Shown here one piece after another: positions 33,701 through 39,554 of a stretch of 64,000 nt of DNA. A program made the position numbers and the translations under genes. The DNA comes from Symbiodinium natans (Eukaryota > Sar > Dinophyceae > Suessiales > Symbiodiniaceae). The notes beneath the pieces were generated by a model, which worked only from the letters and a program-made list of their open reading frames with translations, did no database searches and was not told the origin of the DNA. How positions within the stretch are numbered: position 1 is the first letter of the stretch; each line of letters opens with the position of its first letter. The stretch is from positions 533,501 to 597,500 of the forward strand of contig CAJNDS010002110.1 in the NCBI GenBank assembly GCA_905221605.1, in the 5' to 3' direction.

Positions 33701-36700
33701 TAAACCCCCTAACCCCCCTAAACCCCCTAAACCCCCTAAACCCCCTGAACCCCCTAAACCCCTTAAACCCCCTAAACCCCCTAACCCCCCTAAACCCCCT
33801 AAACCCCCTAAACCCCCTAAACCCCCTAAACCCCCTAAACCCCCTAAACCCCCTAAACCCCCTAAACCCCCTAAACCCCCTAAACCCCCTAAACCCCCTA
33901 AACCCCCTAAACCCCCTAAACCCCCTAACCCCCTAAACCCCAAACCCCGAACTCCTCTTAGCCCCTGAGTCGCCGTTAGGTCCTCCAGCACCCTCGCGTA
34001 GTGCAGCTCTAGCTCCCGCACCTCAGACTATCTGTGGGTCAGGTTTCAGGATAGGGGTTTGGGGTTCGGGGTTTGGGGTTTAGGGTTTAGGGTTTAGGGT
34101 TTAGGGCTTCAGGGTGTAGTGCTTCTGCTGCATGATCTGAGGTGGGGTTTAGGGTGAGGATGTTTTGAAAGCTCTGGTGTCTTGGGGAGCTAAGGCTTGC
34201 GCTCCAGGTTGCATTTAACGGAACTTTAGGGTGTAAGGGTTTAGGGTTTAGGGTTTAGGGTTTAGGTTTTAGGGTTTAGGGTTTAGGGTTTAGGGTTTTT
34301 AGACGGATCCCTGAAAATGGTACTTTAGGTCTGCTTATCAGTTATGTTTTGTTTCCTAAGCAACTAGTAGCCAAGTTGCTATAGCCAGGGAAGCAATAGA
34401 TCCAGTAGAATGCGTACGACTGCAACTACCATATCGTGGCAGCACTCAAACCACTGAACAGCAGGCCAGCCTTCTTTCACTGGTTCCACCGGCGCAAAAC
34501 CTAAACCATAAACCCTAAACCCTAAAGCCTAAAGCCTAAACCCGAACTAAACCCTAAACCCTAAACCAAGTACCCTCTGCTGTTCCAGGGTTGACCTGGT
34601 CTTCCTGCAGTCTTCCGAAGACAAATTACGTTCCAGCCATCTGTTAATAATATACTTGTTGCACCTTCTCCAATTCCTGTTGATGCACCTGCTACTACAG
34701 CAACTGACATGTTTCGATCCGTGTTTGTCAACTAGAAAATGTTTACCAAAACATGGTTTGATTCCCTACTTTTGATATTTATGCTATACACAAACCGCCC
34801 CAAACACATCCGCGCACAAGTTCTCAAGGTAGCCCTTAGGGGGCTGAATACCCTGGCCCCCAAAAAAGGTTAACCTTTTGGATATAGCAGTTTAGGGTTT
34901 AGGGTTTGGGGTTTAGGGCTTAACGGCTGCCTACTCAATCCCTTAGACCCCTCAGTCTGCGCGCAGGGGAACGGCTCCCAGCTCGGAGAGCTTGCTCCAC
35001 AGCTGGTCCGAGTACTTGCGATCCTGGCGCCACCCTAACCCCTAAACCCTAAACCCTAAACCCTAAACCCTAAACCTGAATAACCCTAATAACCCTAATA
35101 ACCCTAATAACCCTAATAACCCTAATAACCCTAATAACCCTAATGACCCTACTGACCCTAATAACCCTAATAACCCTAATAACCCTAAACCCTAAACCCT
35201 AAACAGAGCTTCGGGTTGAAGATCTGAGGATCGAAGGCATTACGATTTTGAAGATGCTGGGCTTCGGTTCTGGGATAATGAGAGGCTTTTTCCCCCTTAC
35301 TTCTTGGTAGGGAATGAGAGGGCCCTATTTAATCCTTTAAAGGCTATGTATCGGGCCCTAATTCCCTCATCCCCTACTAATACCATGCCGTTGCGTGCTA
35401 GCGGGTGTTGCGCATCGCTCCGCAAGCGCCGTCTCCGTGAGAAAGGCCACACGCCCACCAGTGGCGATTCCGACCCGTGCTGCCACACTGAACTGACAGT
35501 TGCCGGGCGGAGCCTCTCCAGGACATGTCGTCTCCCAAAAATTGTCCCGAGAAAGAGGGGTGGAGACTGTTGTTCCCCTACAGGGACTAGCATCGGCTGC
35601 TTCAACAGCCGCTCGAGGGGTACAAGGAGCCGAAGACGAGGATCAGCCCGCCACCATCTTCAAGAAGGTCCATGCCAGAGGCCAGAGGATGAGACTGAAC
35701 TAAAGGGGCTCATGTAAGTACAGAAAGGCTTGGGAGGAGCTGGCGATAACGTATAGAAAGACCATGTTCCAGGACTGGGTGTACACTGCTTGTGCGTGGA
35801 CAGACTGGAAACAATGAAGGCAGTACCGGACTACCGAGGTGAGGCTACAGCAGAAAAAACCGGCTTGCTGGAGCAAGCAGTCTGAATGTACTACGTGGAG
35901 GCTCCGCAAGGCCGGGAGGTAGCAAGGCATCGATGCTGCACTCTGCGAGAAGCAGCCCCACGCGCACGGCGCGTCGCGCATCCTCTTGCCATGATGGGTC
36001 CATGGCGGGCAAGGCAGACAAAAGTTGAACACGCACTATACTTGAGGAGGTCAGCGGACACATGCCGGCATAGTGTATCTACGGATGCCAACCTGACATC
36101 TCAATGAACCGCATTTTGATTGCGCAAGAGGGACCGAAGAGAGAAGGTAGACACAGCAACACGACACCTGGGCACGTGCTCCAACACCGTTGGTGGTGAG
36201 GACGGTGCACAAGTGCGGAAAAATCGAATGAGTGAAGGAAGCGTGAAAACGAATGAGGCTGGCACTGTCACGCTGACGGGAGGGCTTCGGGCGAGGGGGG
36301 GTGCTCATCGGCGGAGGCCTTCCCTGGTGACCCTGGTGTCCCACCCACCTCGGCAACACCCTGTAAGACATCGCAGCACCCGTCAGAACCGTGCTCTGCT
36401 TGCTGCCGTCAGAACCGTGCTCTGCTTGCTGTTCTGGGGGGCGTCTGAATGAAGGCTCGAGCCTGCCGACACTATCGGTACCTCTAGGTATCTCTTTCAG
36501 CTGCTACCGGCCAATTCTGCCTGCAACAAACTCTCTGGCGTGGTCGAGCCGCGGCTTGCTCACTTGTGAATGGCATCACGATTTCATGATCTCTTGGCAA
36601 TCCCCGTGCGCAATCTTGCTGAGATGCCCCTTCTATATCGGGACAACATCCAGGACGACCTTCCAGGACAACACCGGCAGCTTTGCCTCCAGGCAACAAT

Positions 36701-39049
36701 CGGCCAAGTACACCCGGCACAGCGCTGCACCTGTCTACCAGGACACAGCCGCGCGGCCTGATTGGAGGTATCCAAGAGGCCGCCGTCCTTGCACCTGTCC
36801 TCGCGGCGCACGCATGGCCCCTTGCCGAAAAGCACTCGTAGGCTTGAGCCAAGATGGCTGTCTGTTTACTTATTACCGTTTGCGACTTGCCTGCGCTGGC
36901 ACGACCTTTATCCCGACCGCTATCACGACTACGATGATCAGCCTTACTAACCCCACTACCATTGAATAAGTACTACCGGTACTATGACTACTATGACTAA
37001 TAATTTACAACTCAGTCGGGGTGTTCCGACAAGTTTCGGGTACATTCCGGGCAGCCTACCTTATTGCTAGTGAAGGAGCGTCCCTACTTATTTAGGGAAT
37101 ACACACTACGAGACCCAAGAGTAACCCAACAAAAAGGCGCCCTTTTTGGGCTGAAGGGTTTATAAGGGAACTTTAACCCTAAAAAAGGCGATAGGGCCTA
37201 CTCAAAGGTCCTAGTTATTCTCTTAAGCCGTAAACCCTCAACCCCAAATCCTAGCAAACCCTGAAAAAGCCCCAAACCCAAAAAAATTAGGGTAGGAAAC
37301 GCCAGTATCGGACGGCACACCGCCTCCTTAACGCAGCATTGATGGACTGGTAGCCAGCTTCCTCGGGCTGGGTCCCGCAATTCTCCTAGAATCCTGAAAC
37401 CCCAAACCCCACCTTTAAGGTTTAGGGTTTAGGGTTTGGGGTTTGGGGCTTAGGGTTTCGACCCCAAGCCCTAAACCCTTCTTCGCACCCAAACGCATAC
37501 CCAAAACCCGTTCTGCAGCTCGAAACCGCAAACCCGTGAGGGATTTTGGCGGGCTTAGGGTTTAGGGATTGGGGATGTCAATTGGGCTTAGGGTTTCGCG
37601 TTTAGGGTTTAGGGTCACTCTTGGCGCTGCTAGAGTTTAGGGTTTAGGGTTCAGCGACATACATGCGTTCAAGCAACCCCTCCTCCCCAAGCCCGAAAGC
37701 CTGAGCCTTAAACCCTAAGCCCTAAAACCAACCTCTCAAGCCAGTGTGCCCTCTGTCACAAAAAAAGCGGCGCACGCCTGCAAATCTCAGAGAAAACCCT
37801 AAACTCAGGGCCTAGGCCGCCCCCTACGTTGGGTGTCGGCGCTTAGCCCTTTCCTCGATGATGGCACAAACTGACCGCCCTGCCCCCCCCCCCCCCCCCC
37901 CCCCCCCCCACCCCCTGACCCCTTCTGGCCCCTGGCCGGCCTCTCGGTGCCTGGCCCGACCCCGCTCTTCGAAACCTTGCTCCCTGACACTGCCCACCGA
38001 CCCCCTGTTCCTTTGAGTCTCGGACGCACAAACTGAATAAGTTTTTAGAAGTGGACTGTTGTCTGAGTTTAGGAATAGGTTTGGGTGGCTTTGCCGCCTT
38101 GGACGGCGTGGGGTGGGAGAAATAGTGTTAGATGGCCCTCCACTATCGGGTCAAAGCCGCTCTTCGCACCTCACGAAGCTTTCGAGCTTGTTCCGAAACC
38201 TAACCTTCACAGCATCTACGCCCTACCACAGCAAACCCTAAACGCCACAGAGAGCCCCAGAACCTCCTTTTGCAGGTCACCTAGCACCCCCCAGACGTGG
38301 CGGCCCAAAGTCCCCTGTTTGAAGCCCGAAGCCCCTCTTGCAAGAGGCTTCGCCGTTCTAGGGTTTGGGGTTTAGGGTTAGGGTTTAGGGTTTAGGGACA
38401 GAAAGACTCCAGACCCTCCAATCCCCCTGCGCTTGACCCGAAGCCCTGGATCCGCACCCTTGGGGGCTCGGACCCCGGACGGGGCACTGCCTTGAACGCC
38501 CCCGCATTGGACCAAGCGAACTGGGAGACCCGAAAACTGCAGGGTTTAGGGTTAAGGGTTTAGGGTTTAGGGCTATAAGATTTTTTGCCAGGTCGCCGCG
38601 AAGCTTCCTGTTCCTGTTCTGTGAGTTCTGCGACTTGGTCAGCCGCCTTGGATTGCAGTCATCAAAAGCAGCGCCAGATTCTTTGGAGCGACTCGCTGAG
38701 CCCAAGCAGCCCCACATCAAATGCCACGAAGAGAGGTCGTGCAGCTCTTAAGGCCCCAGAGAACCAAATTGCAGAAAAAAACTAGGGTTGAGGGTTTAGG
38801 GTTTAGGGTTTAGGGTTTAGGGTTGTAAGATGTCCGAGTTCTACTTAGTCTACACGGGTCCAGGATATACGGGGAGGGAAGGGGGGGGGGGGGGTGGAAC
38901 CCTAAACCCTAAACCCTAAACCCTGAACCCTAAACCCTAAACCCTAAACCCTAAACCCCAAACCCTAAACCCCTGAACTGGCGGCCGCCCAGCTACGGAT
39001 CGTCTGGCACAAAGATGAGCCGACTTCCGTCCCGGAAGGCATCGTCAAC
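13740..39049 (-). CDS. Gene C: multi-exon gene(s) of unknown function (span)
   Basis: This is a span entry for about 26 minus-strand exons between 39049 and the TGA at 13740-13742. Phase-consistent runs are 39049 to 32257 (five exons), 31924 to 28705 (four), 26925 to 23894 (four), 21682 to 19243 (four), and 14331 to 13740. Some links between the runs are missing, so exons were overlooked or there is more than one gene. A second candidate TGA is at 34952-34954. The peptides are mostly Ala/Leu/Glu-rich and helical. I do not recognise the family. Confidence 0.45.
13938..14265. other. Intron, mostly unique DNA
   Basis: A short TTTAGGG tract at 14028-14042 and another at 14200-14242; between them unique sequence with nothing recognisable. 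Confidence 0.45.
14266..14331 (-). CDS. Exon, 22 codons (gene C)
   Basis: Begins EPRVARGMLLELWSSRVATT. Acceptor TATCCAG, donor GAG|GT (one of the few GT donors). Strong coding character. Confidence 0.7.
14507..14567 (-). CDS. Exon, about 20 codons (gene C)
   Basis: Reads AREAPPPAIGASGSSTLQSG; acceptor GAACAG; donor near GGAG|GA, exact base unsure. Low-complexity linker composition. Confidence 0.55.
14568..15125. other. Intron: degenerate CCCTAAA tract
   Basis: TTTAGGG array at 14586-14634, a 21-bp tandem duplication near 14693-14735, then a long strongly degenerate CCCTAAA/CCCTATAAC tract at 14810-15098. Confidence 0.5.
15126..15184 (-). CDS. Exon, 19 codons (gene C)
   Basis: Reads RPGARHGGHRRRARAAVVE; acceptor CAAAG, donor GAG|GA. 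Strongly basic. Phase fits the exon at 16156-16216 upstream. Confidence 0.55.
15185..16155. other. Intron
   Basis: TTTAGGG array at 15196-15260, unique DNA, a short tandem tract built on AAAGAGCAGACTACCTTAAA at 15735-15815, and CCCTAAA/CCCGAAA arrays at 15850-16138. Confidence 0.5.
16156..16216 (-). CDS. Exon, 20 codons (gene C)
   Basis: Reads ELEPKTVARRRPAAAEEEPQ. The acceptor CCGGAG lies only a few bases from a long heptamer array; donor CAAG|GA. A good example of an exon boxed in by inverted arrays. Confidence 0.7.
16217..16931. repeat. Intron: TTTAGGG/TTTGGGG array and TA repeat
   Basis: Heptamer array at 16222-16525 with a central block of TTTGGGG variants, degenerate units to 16680, and a (TA)n microsatellite at 16825-16851. 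Confidence 0.7.
16932..16996 (-). CDS. Exon, about 21 codons (gene C)
   Basis: Begins VATASLSPFANALHARRHPS. Acceptor CCCTCAG; donor either CA|GC at the left end or CAT|GC at about 16955. Confidence 0.55.
16997..17641. other. Intron
   Basis: Contains a poly-C/poly-A junction (17099-17143), a CCCTAAA array at 17283-17310, the stem of a family C element near 17505-17560, and a CCCTAAA array at 17571-17610. Confidence 0.5.
17642..17668 (-). CDS. Micro-exon, 9 codons (gene C)
   Basis: Reads VVVWVPAAS; acceptor GCCGAG, donor TCC|GTGTGAG. In phase 0 with the neighbour at 16932-16996. Confidence 0.45.
17690..18485 (+). repeat. Largest TTTAGGG array (about 0.8 kb)
   Basis: Almost uninterrupted TTTAGGG, with a homogeneous block of TTTGGGG units at about 17756-17875 and slipped units (TTTTAGGG, TTAGGG, TTTAGG) in the middle. 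The rightmost 230 bp are nearly pure. It reads TTTAGGG on the plus strand, so in the sense of the genes it is a CCCTAAA array at an intron's 3' side. Confidence 0.95.
18486..19242. other. Intron remainder with family A and B hairpins
   Basis: Family F-type sequence at 18575-18660, a long hairpin at 18768-18898 (family A), a family B hairpin at 19011-19086 and a CCCTAAA tract to 19240. Confidence 0.5.
19243..19306 (-). CDS. Exon, 21 codons (gene C)
   Basis: Begins LRYDACSQEAPGGRQLPPLG. Acceptor GCGACAG, donor CTG|GA. A second frame is open, but only this one agrees in phase with the exon at 20046-20089. Confidence 0.55.
19307..20045. other. Intron
   Basis: An 8-mer array GGGTTATA at 19313-19375, some 500 bp of unique A-rich DNA (19430-19870, open in both directions but without exon-like codon use), and a CCCTAAA array at 19912-20005. 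Confidence 0.5.
20046..20089 (-). CDS. Exon, 14 codons (gene C)
   Basis: Reads ALATEVAIRLAESS; acceptor GCAGAG, donor CA|GC. Helical. In phase with both neighbours. Confidence 0.65.
20090..21109. other. Intron with a giant palindrome
   Basis: TTTAGGG array at 20127-20180 passing into a GAGGGTT block (20181-20225), a family B hairpin at 20565-20648 and the 295-bp palindrome listed separately. Confidence 0.6.
20749..21043. repeat. Near-perfect 295-bp palindrome (family C core)
   Basis: The left arm from GTCGCAACCCGACACCCC through TTAAGAACCCCCCAACAAAG is mirrored by the right arm down to GGGGTGTCGGGTTGCGAC. The centre carries GGTGGTTCTT...AAGAACCACC. Arms of about 135 bp differ at few positions. 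The inner part belongs to family C elements (core TTGCTTAAGAACCACCC). Confidence 0.85.
21110..21161 (-). CDS. Exon, 17 codons (gene C)
   Basis: Reads HPLAMNLSEAHGAAVAE; acceptor ACCAAG, donor GAG|GC. Phase 2 in and 0 out match the neighbours. Confidence 0.6.
21162..21626. other. Intron
   Basis: Unique, moderately AT-rich DNA at 21220-21480 and a CCCTAAA array at 21555-21612. Nothing else seen. Confidence 0.5.
21627..21682 (-). CDS. Exon, 18 codons (gene C)
   Basis: Reads VPSAARGSQLRQALALLI; acceptor GCTGAG, donor CG|GC. Strong coding character and inverted arrays on both flanks. Confidence 0.7.
21683..22805. other. Intron
   Basis: TTTAGGG/TCTAGGG array at 21735-21815, TTTAGGG/TTTGGGG at 21968-22055, (TA)n at 22180-22212, unique DNA, and a 15-C/18-A junction at 22659-22692. 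Confidence 0.5.
22806..22902 (-). CDS. Exon, 31 codons (gene C)
   Basis: Begins EFSQALVRGSETVLAYLSEE and ends in TLYVP. Acceptor GCCGAAG, donor CG|GT, with GA and GC alternatives a little upstream. Helical, with an acidic end; clear coding character. Confidence 0.75.
22903..23893. other. Intron
   Basis: A family C element with a poly-T/poly-G run at 23070-23178, a family E-like stretch at 23325-23410, unique DNA, and CCCTAAA/CCCTAAAA tracts at 23695-23875. Confidence 0.5.
23894..23947 (-). CDS. Exon, 18 codons (gene C)
   Basis: Reads AVDQRSALLQRLRIREAE; acceptor GCCGGAG, donor GAG|GC. Heptad-like, coiled-coil prone. Confidence 0.75.
23948..25007. other. Intron
   Basis: TTTAGGG array at 23965-24088 and unique DNA at 24090-24900 with a (GT)n tract near 24520. 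Nothing recognisable. Confidence 0.5.
25008..25073 (-). CDS. Exon, 22 codons (gene C)
   Basis: Begins FAAQVLGESDGRDAAEALRV. Acceptor CTGCAG directly at the array; donor ATG|GC. In phase 0 with both neighbours. Confidence 0.75.
25074..25858. other. Intron
   Basis: TTTAGGG relics separated by runs of T at 25079-25275, unique DNA at 25280-25790, and a short CCCTAAA array at 25796-25820. Confidence 0.5.
25859..25921 (-). CDS. Exon, 21 codons (gene C)
   Basis: Begins ASPARPRESAALAAAGGGRP. Acceptor TTCCAG, donor CAT|GTAACC (an ordinary-looking GT donor). Phase 0. Confidence 0.6.
25922..26880. other. Intron
   Basis: TTTAGGG array at 25948-26080, unique DNA at 26090-26800, and a short array at 26820-26846. 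Confidence 0.5.
26881..26925 (-). CDS. Exon, 15 codons (gene C)
   Basis: Reads ELPSTGVEVFLSPAQ; acceptor TTTCCAG; the donor is at or just after CAG. Confidence 0.6.
26926..27818. other. Intron
   Basis: Degenerate TTTAGGG at 26945-27010, unique DNA, a CCCTAAA array at 27448-27486, a family B hairpin with an array in its stem at 27592-27715, and a CCCTAAA array to 27770. Confidence 0.5.
27819..27852 (-). CDS. Exon, 11 or more codons (gene C), frame unsure
   Basis: After acceptor GGGTCAG one frame reads WSRPQSGKPDE with a GAG|GC donor. Another frame (LESPTVRQTRRGSRAQ, ending near 27805) fits the phase of the upstream exon better. Coding, but the frame is undecided. Confidence 0.45.
27853..28704. 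other. Intron
   Basis: TTTAGGG arrays at 27900-28040 and 28155-28235 with a family B hairpin between them (28044-28146). Degenerate tract and unique DNA to 28600, then a CCCTAAA tract. Confidence 0.5.
28705..28755 (-). CDS. Exon, 17 codons (gene C)
   Basis: Reads ELRKLFAKYAALPTSPP; acceptor TTCCAG, donor near CCG|GC (the frame stays open to about 28685). Phase 0 with the upstream exon. Confidence 0.7.
28756..29479. other. Intron
   Basis: TTTAGGG array at 28767-28822, a poly-G run near 29024, a family B hairpin at 29064-29162, and a 250-bp unique stretch (29165-29420) of lower GC than its surroundings. Nothing recognisable. Confidence 0.45.
29480..29526 (-). CDS. Exon, 15 codons (gene C)
   Basis: Reads QARTQVAALDVDKVE; acceptor GACGCAG, donor GAG|GC. 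Phase 1 in and 0 out, matching both neighbours. Confidence 0.7.
29527..30863. other. Intron
   Basis: Short CCCTAAA arrays near 29590, family E sequence at 29860-29945, an AT-rich hairpin at 30370-30513, a G-run of about 30 bases at 30706-30736, and CCCTAAA to 30850. Confidence 0.5.
30370..30513. mobile_element. AT-rich hairpin element
   Basis: AGAGCCCAATATTGCTTAAT at the left end is answered by ATTAAGCAATATTGGGCTCT-like sequence at the right end, around an AT-rich centre. Its GAATRTTCCTTA motif links it to family D. MITE-like and without coding capacity. Confidence 0.6.
30864..30910 (-). CDS. Exon, 15 codons (gene C)
   Basis: Reads IADFLLGDLFKWLGP; acceptor ACGACAG, donor CCAG|GA. Phase 2 in and 1 out fit both neighbours. 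Hydrophobic helix. Confidence 0.7.
30911..31878. other. Intron
   Basis: Poly-G run at 30921-30937, a nearly pure TTTGGGG block at 30974-31065, and unique DNA at 31080-31780. Nothing recognisable. Confidence 0.5.
31879..31924 (-). CDS. Exon, 14 codons (gene C)
   Basis: Reads IARAGEDKSLRDAL; acceptor TTCGCAG, donor AG|GA, with the frame open further (RRQGALA). Phase fits the next exon. Confidence 0.65.
31925..32256. other. Intron
   Basis: Short degenerate TTTAGGG and CCCTAAA tracts around 200 bp of unique DNA. Nothing else seen. Confidence 0.45.
32257..32306 (-). CDS. Exon, 16 codons (gene C)
   Basis: Reads EPLLSFGVREWPTEEH; acceptor ACCACAG, donor AG|GA. In phase 0 with the exon at 33983-34021, giving a continuous ARVLE-EPLLSFG reading. 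Confidence 0.75.
32307..33245. other. Intron part with degenerate CCCTAAA
   Basis: CCCTAAA array at 32320-32395, TTTAGGG/TGTAGGG at 32505-32580, poly-G and poly-C runs near 32670-32712 that are complementary, and strongly degenerate CCCTAAAACTCT-like DNA at 32800-33235. Confidence 0.5.
33245..33945. repeat. 9-mer array CCCCCTAAA (about 0.7 kb)
   Basis: About 75 units of CCCCCTAAA with a few CCCCTAAAA or CCCCCTAAC variants. Because nine is a multiple of three, it produces a long open frame of Leu-Gly-Gly repeats on the minus strand, which I regard as an artefact. Confidence 0.95.
33983..34021 (-). CDS. Exon, 13-19 codons (gene C)
   Basis: Reads VRELELHYARVLE with donor GAG|GA, or six codons more to about 33965. 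Acceptor GTCTGAG. The 13-codon form joins smoothly to the 32257-32306 exon. Confidence 0.7.
34022..34975. other. Intron
   Basis: TTTAGGG arrays at 34076-34105 and 34240-34298, a family C end near 34350, and AT-rich unique DNA at 34590-34890. A candidate TGA (34952-34954) for an alternative end of the next exon lies here. Confidence 0.45.
34976..35023 (-). CDS. Exon, 16 codons (gene C)
   Basis: Reads DRKYSDQLWSKLSELG; acceptor GCGCCAG, donor GGA|GC. If not spliced there, it continues AVPLRAD to a TGA at 34952. The L-x-E-L-G-A pattern recalls flavodoxin-like domains of diflavin reductases, but one exon is too little evidence. Confidence 0.7.
35024..35290. repeat. CCCTAAA array and 9-mer TAATAACCC block
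   Basis: CCCTAAA at 35036-35075, then about twelve units of the 9-mer AATAACCCT at 35081-35190, then CCCTAAA again. Confidence 0.85.
35291..36970. other. Repeat-free island, possible retroposed cDNA
   Basis: About 1.7 kb without any heptamer array, unlike the surroundings. Several overlapping open frames exist on both strands (for example a 192-codon plus-strand frame at 36391-36969 and a 102-codon minus-strand frame at 35297-35605), and none resembles a family I know. A 24-bp tandem duplication lies at 36383-36430. At the right end the reverse complement of the dinoflagellate spliced-leader end occurs (36843-36859), which would be the 5' end of a minus-strand cDNA copy. An end of a TAGGGAATGAGGG palindromic element covers 35295-35390. 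Confidence 0.4.
36843..36859 (-). other. Relic of dinoflagellate spliced leader
   Basis: On the minus strand the sequence reads AGCCATCTTGGCTCAAG, one mismatch from the last 17 bases of the conserved dinoflagellate spliced leader, whose 3' end is ATTTTGGCTCAAG. Known retroposed genes in this group carry such truncated leaders. It could be a chance match, but a 16/17 match is improbable in a window of this size. Confidence 0.5.
36971..38490. other. Long non-coding stretch
   Basis: Family F-like sequence at 37110-37205, degenerate heptamers at 37400-37660, a C-run of about 27 bases at 37884-37910, and unique DNA. A further open GC-rich stretch at 38395-38535 contains the exon below. No other exon is supported. 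Confidence 0.45.
38491..38520 (-). CDS. Micro-exon, 10 codons (gene C)
   Basis: Reads FAWSNAGAFK; acceptor CTCCCAG, donor AAG|GC, phase 0. The surrounding 130 bp are open in other frames too, so the borders are uncertain. Confidence 0.45.
38521..38996. other. Intron
   Basis: Short TTTAGGG arrays near 38545-38570 and 38790-38823, a poly-G run at 38881-38893, and a CCCTAAA array at 38900-38972. Confidence 0.5.
38997..39049 (-). CDS. Exon, 16-17 codons (gene C or B)
   Basis: Reads VDDAFRDGSRLIFVPDD; acceptor CTTGCAG, donor GAC|GA or CC|GT. In the longer form the next codon is TAG, so it could also be a terminal exon. Strong coding character. Confidence 0.6.
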
Positions 39050-39530
39050 CTGCAAGGATGGCTCCCAAAAACTTAGGGGTTGCTTAGGGTTTAGGGTTTA
39101 GGGTTTAGGGTTTAGGGTTTAGGGTTTAGGGTTTAGGGTTTAGGGTTTAGGGTTTAGGGTTTAGGGTTTAGGGTTTAGGGTGTAGGGTGTAGGGTTTAGG
39201 GCTGGTCTCCTTCAACGTCCTGCCGGCTGGTGTTCGGTTTATTTCGCAGTTAGGGCTTTAGGGCTTTATTTGGGGTCTAGGGGTTTTGGGTTTGGGGTGT
39301 ATTTGGGGTTTGGGGCACGCTGGGAGTTGGAGGTCCAGCGGGCTCTGGGACATGCATGAACCTACAAACCCTAAAAACCCTAAAAACTCTAAAGCCCATA
39401 AAAAAAAAAGCTAAAACCCTAAAATGTCTACGAAACCTTACAAACCCTTCTAAAAAACCCTAGGCGCCCGCGAACGATGGGCTTTCAAGGCGATCCTCCC
39501 GTTCTTTAGGGGTGCCGATCTTGGCAGGCG
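39050..39530. other. Heptamer array and spacer
   Basis: A pure TTTAGGG array at 39087-39200, degenerate T/G-rich and C/A-rich tracts, and the 3' side of the last exon of gene B. Confidence 0.55.
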
Positions 39531-39554
39531 TCAACGATCCTGGAGCACCAGTCC
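39531..39554 (-). CDS. Possible terminal exon of gene B
   Basis: If phase 0 is carried over from the upstream exon, acceptor CTCTCCAG is followed by GLVLQDR and TGA. Two other frames stay open for longer (for example DWCSRIVDACQDR), so this may instead be an internal exon reaching to about 39487. Confidence 0.4.
   Translation of the reverse strand, partial: GLVLQDR

Noticed and set aside
33527-34021. 164-codon frame with Leu-Gly-Gly repeats
   Set aside because: It is the translation of the 9-mer CCCCCTAAA array. Only the first 13-19 codons at the right end are a real exon.
36391-36969. 192-codon plus-strand frame as a gene
   Set aside because: Third positions show no bias and the residue mix is unusual. 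Frames on the other strand are equally open, and no family is recognisable. Kept only as part of the island.
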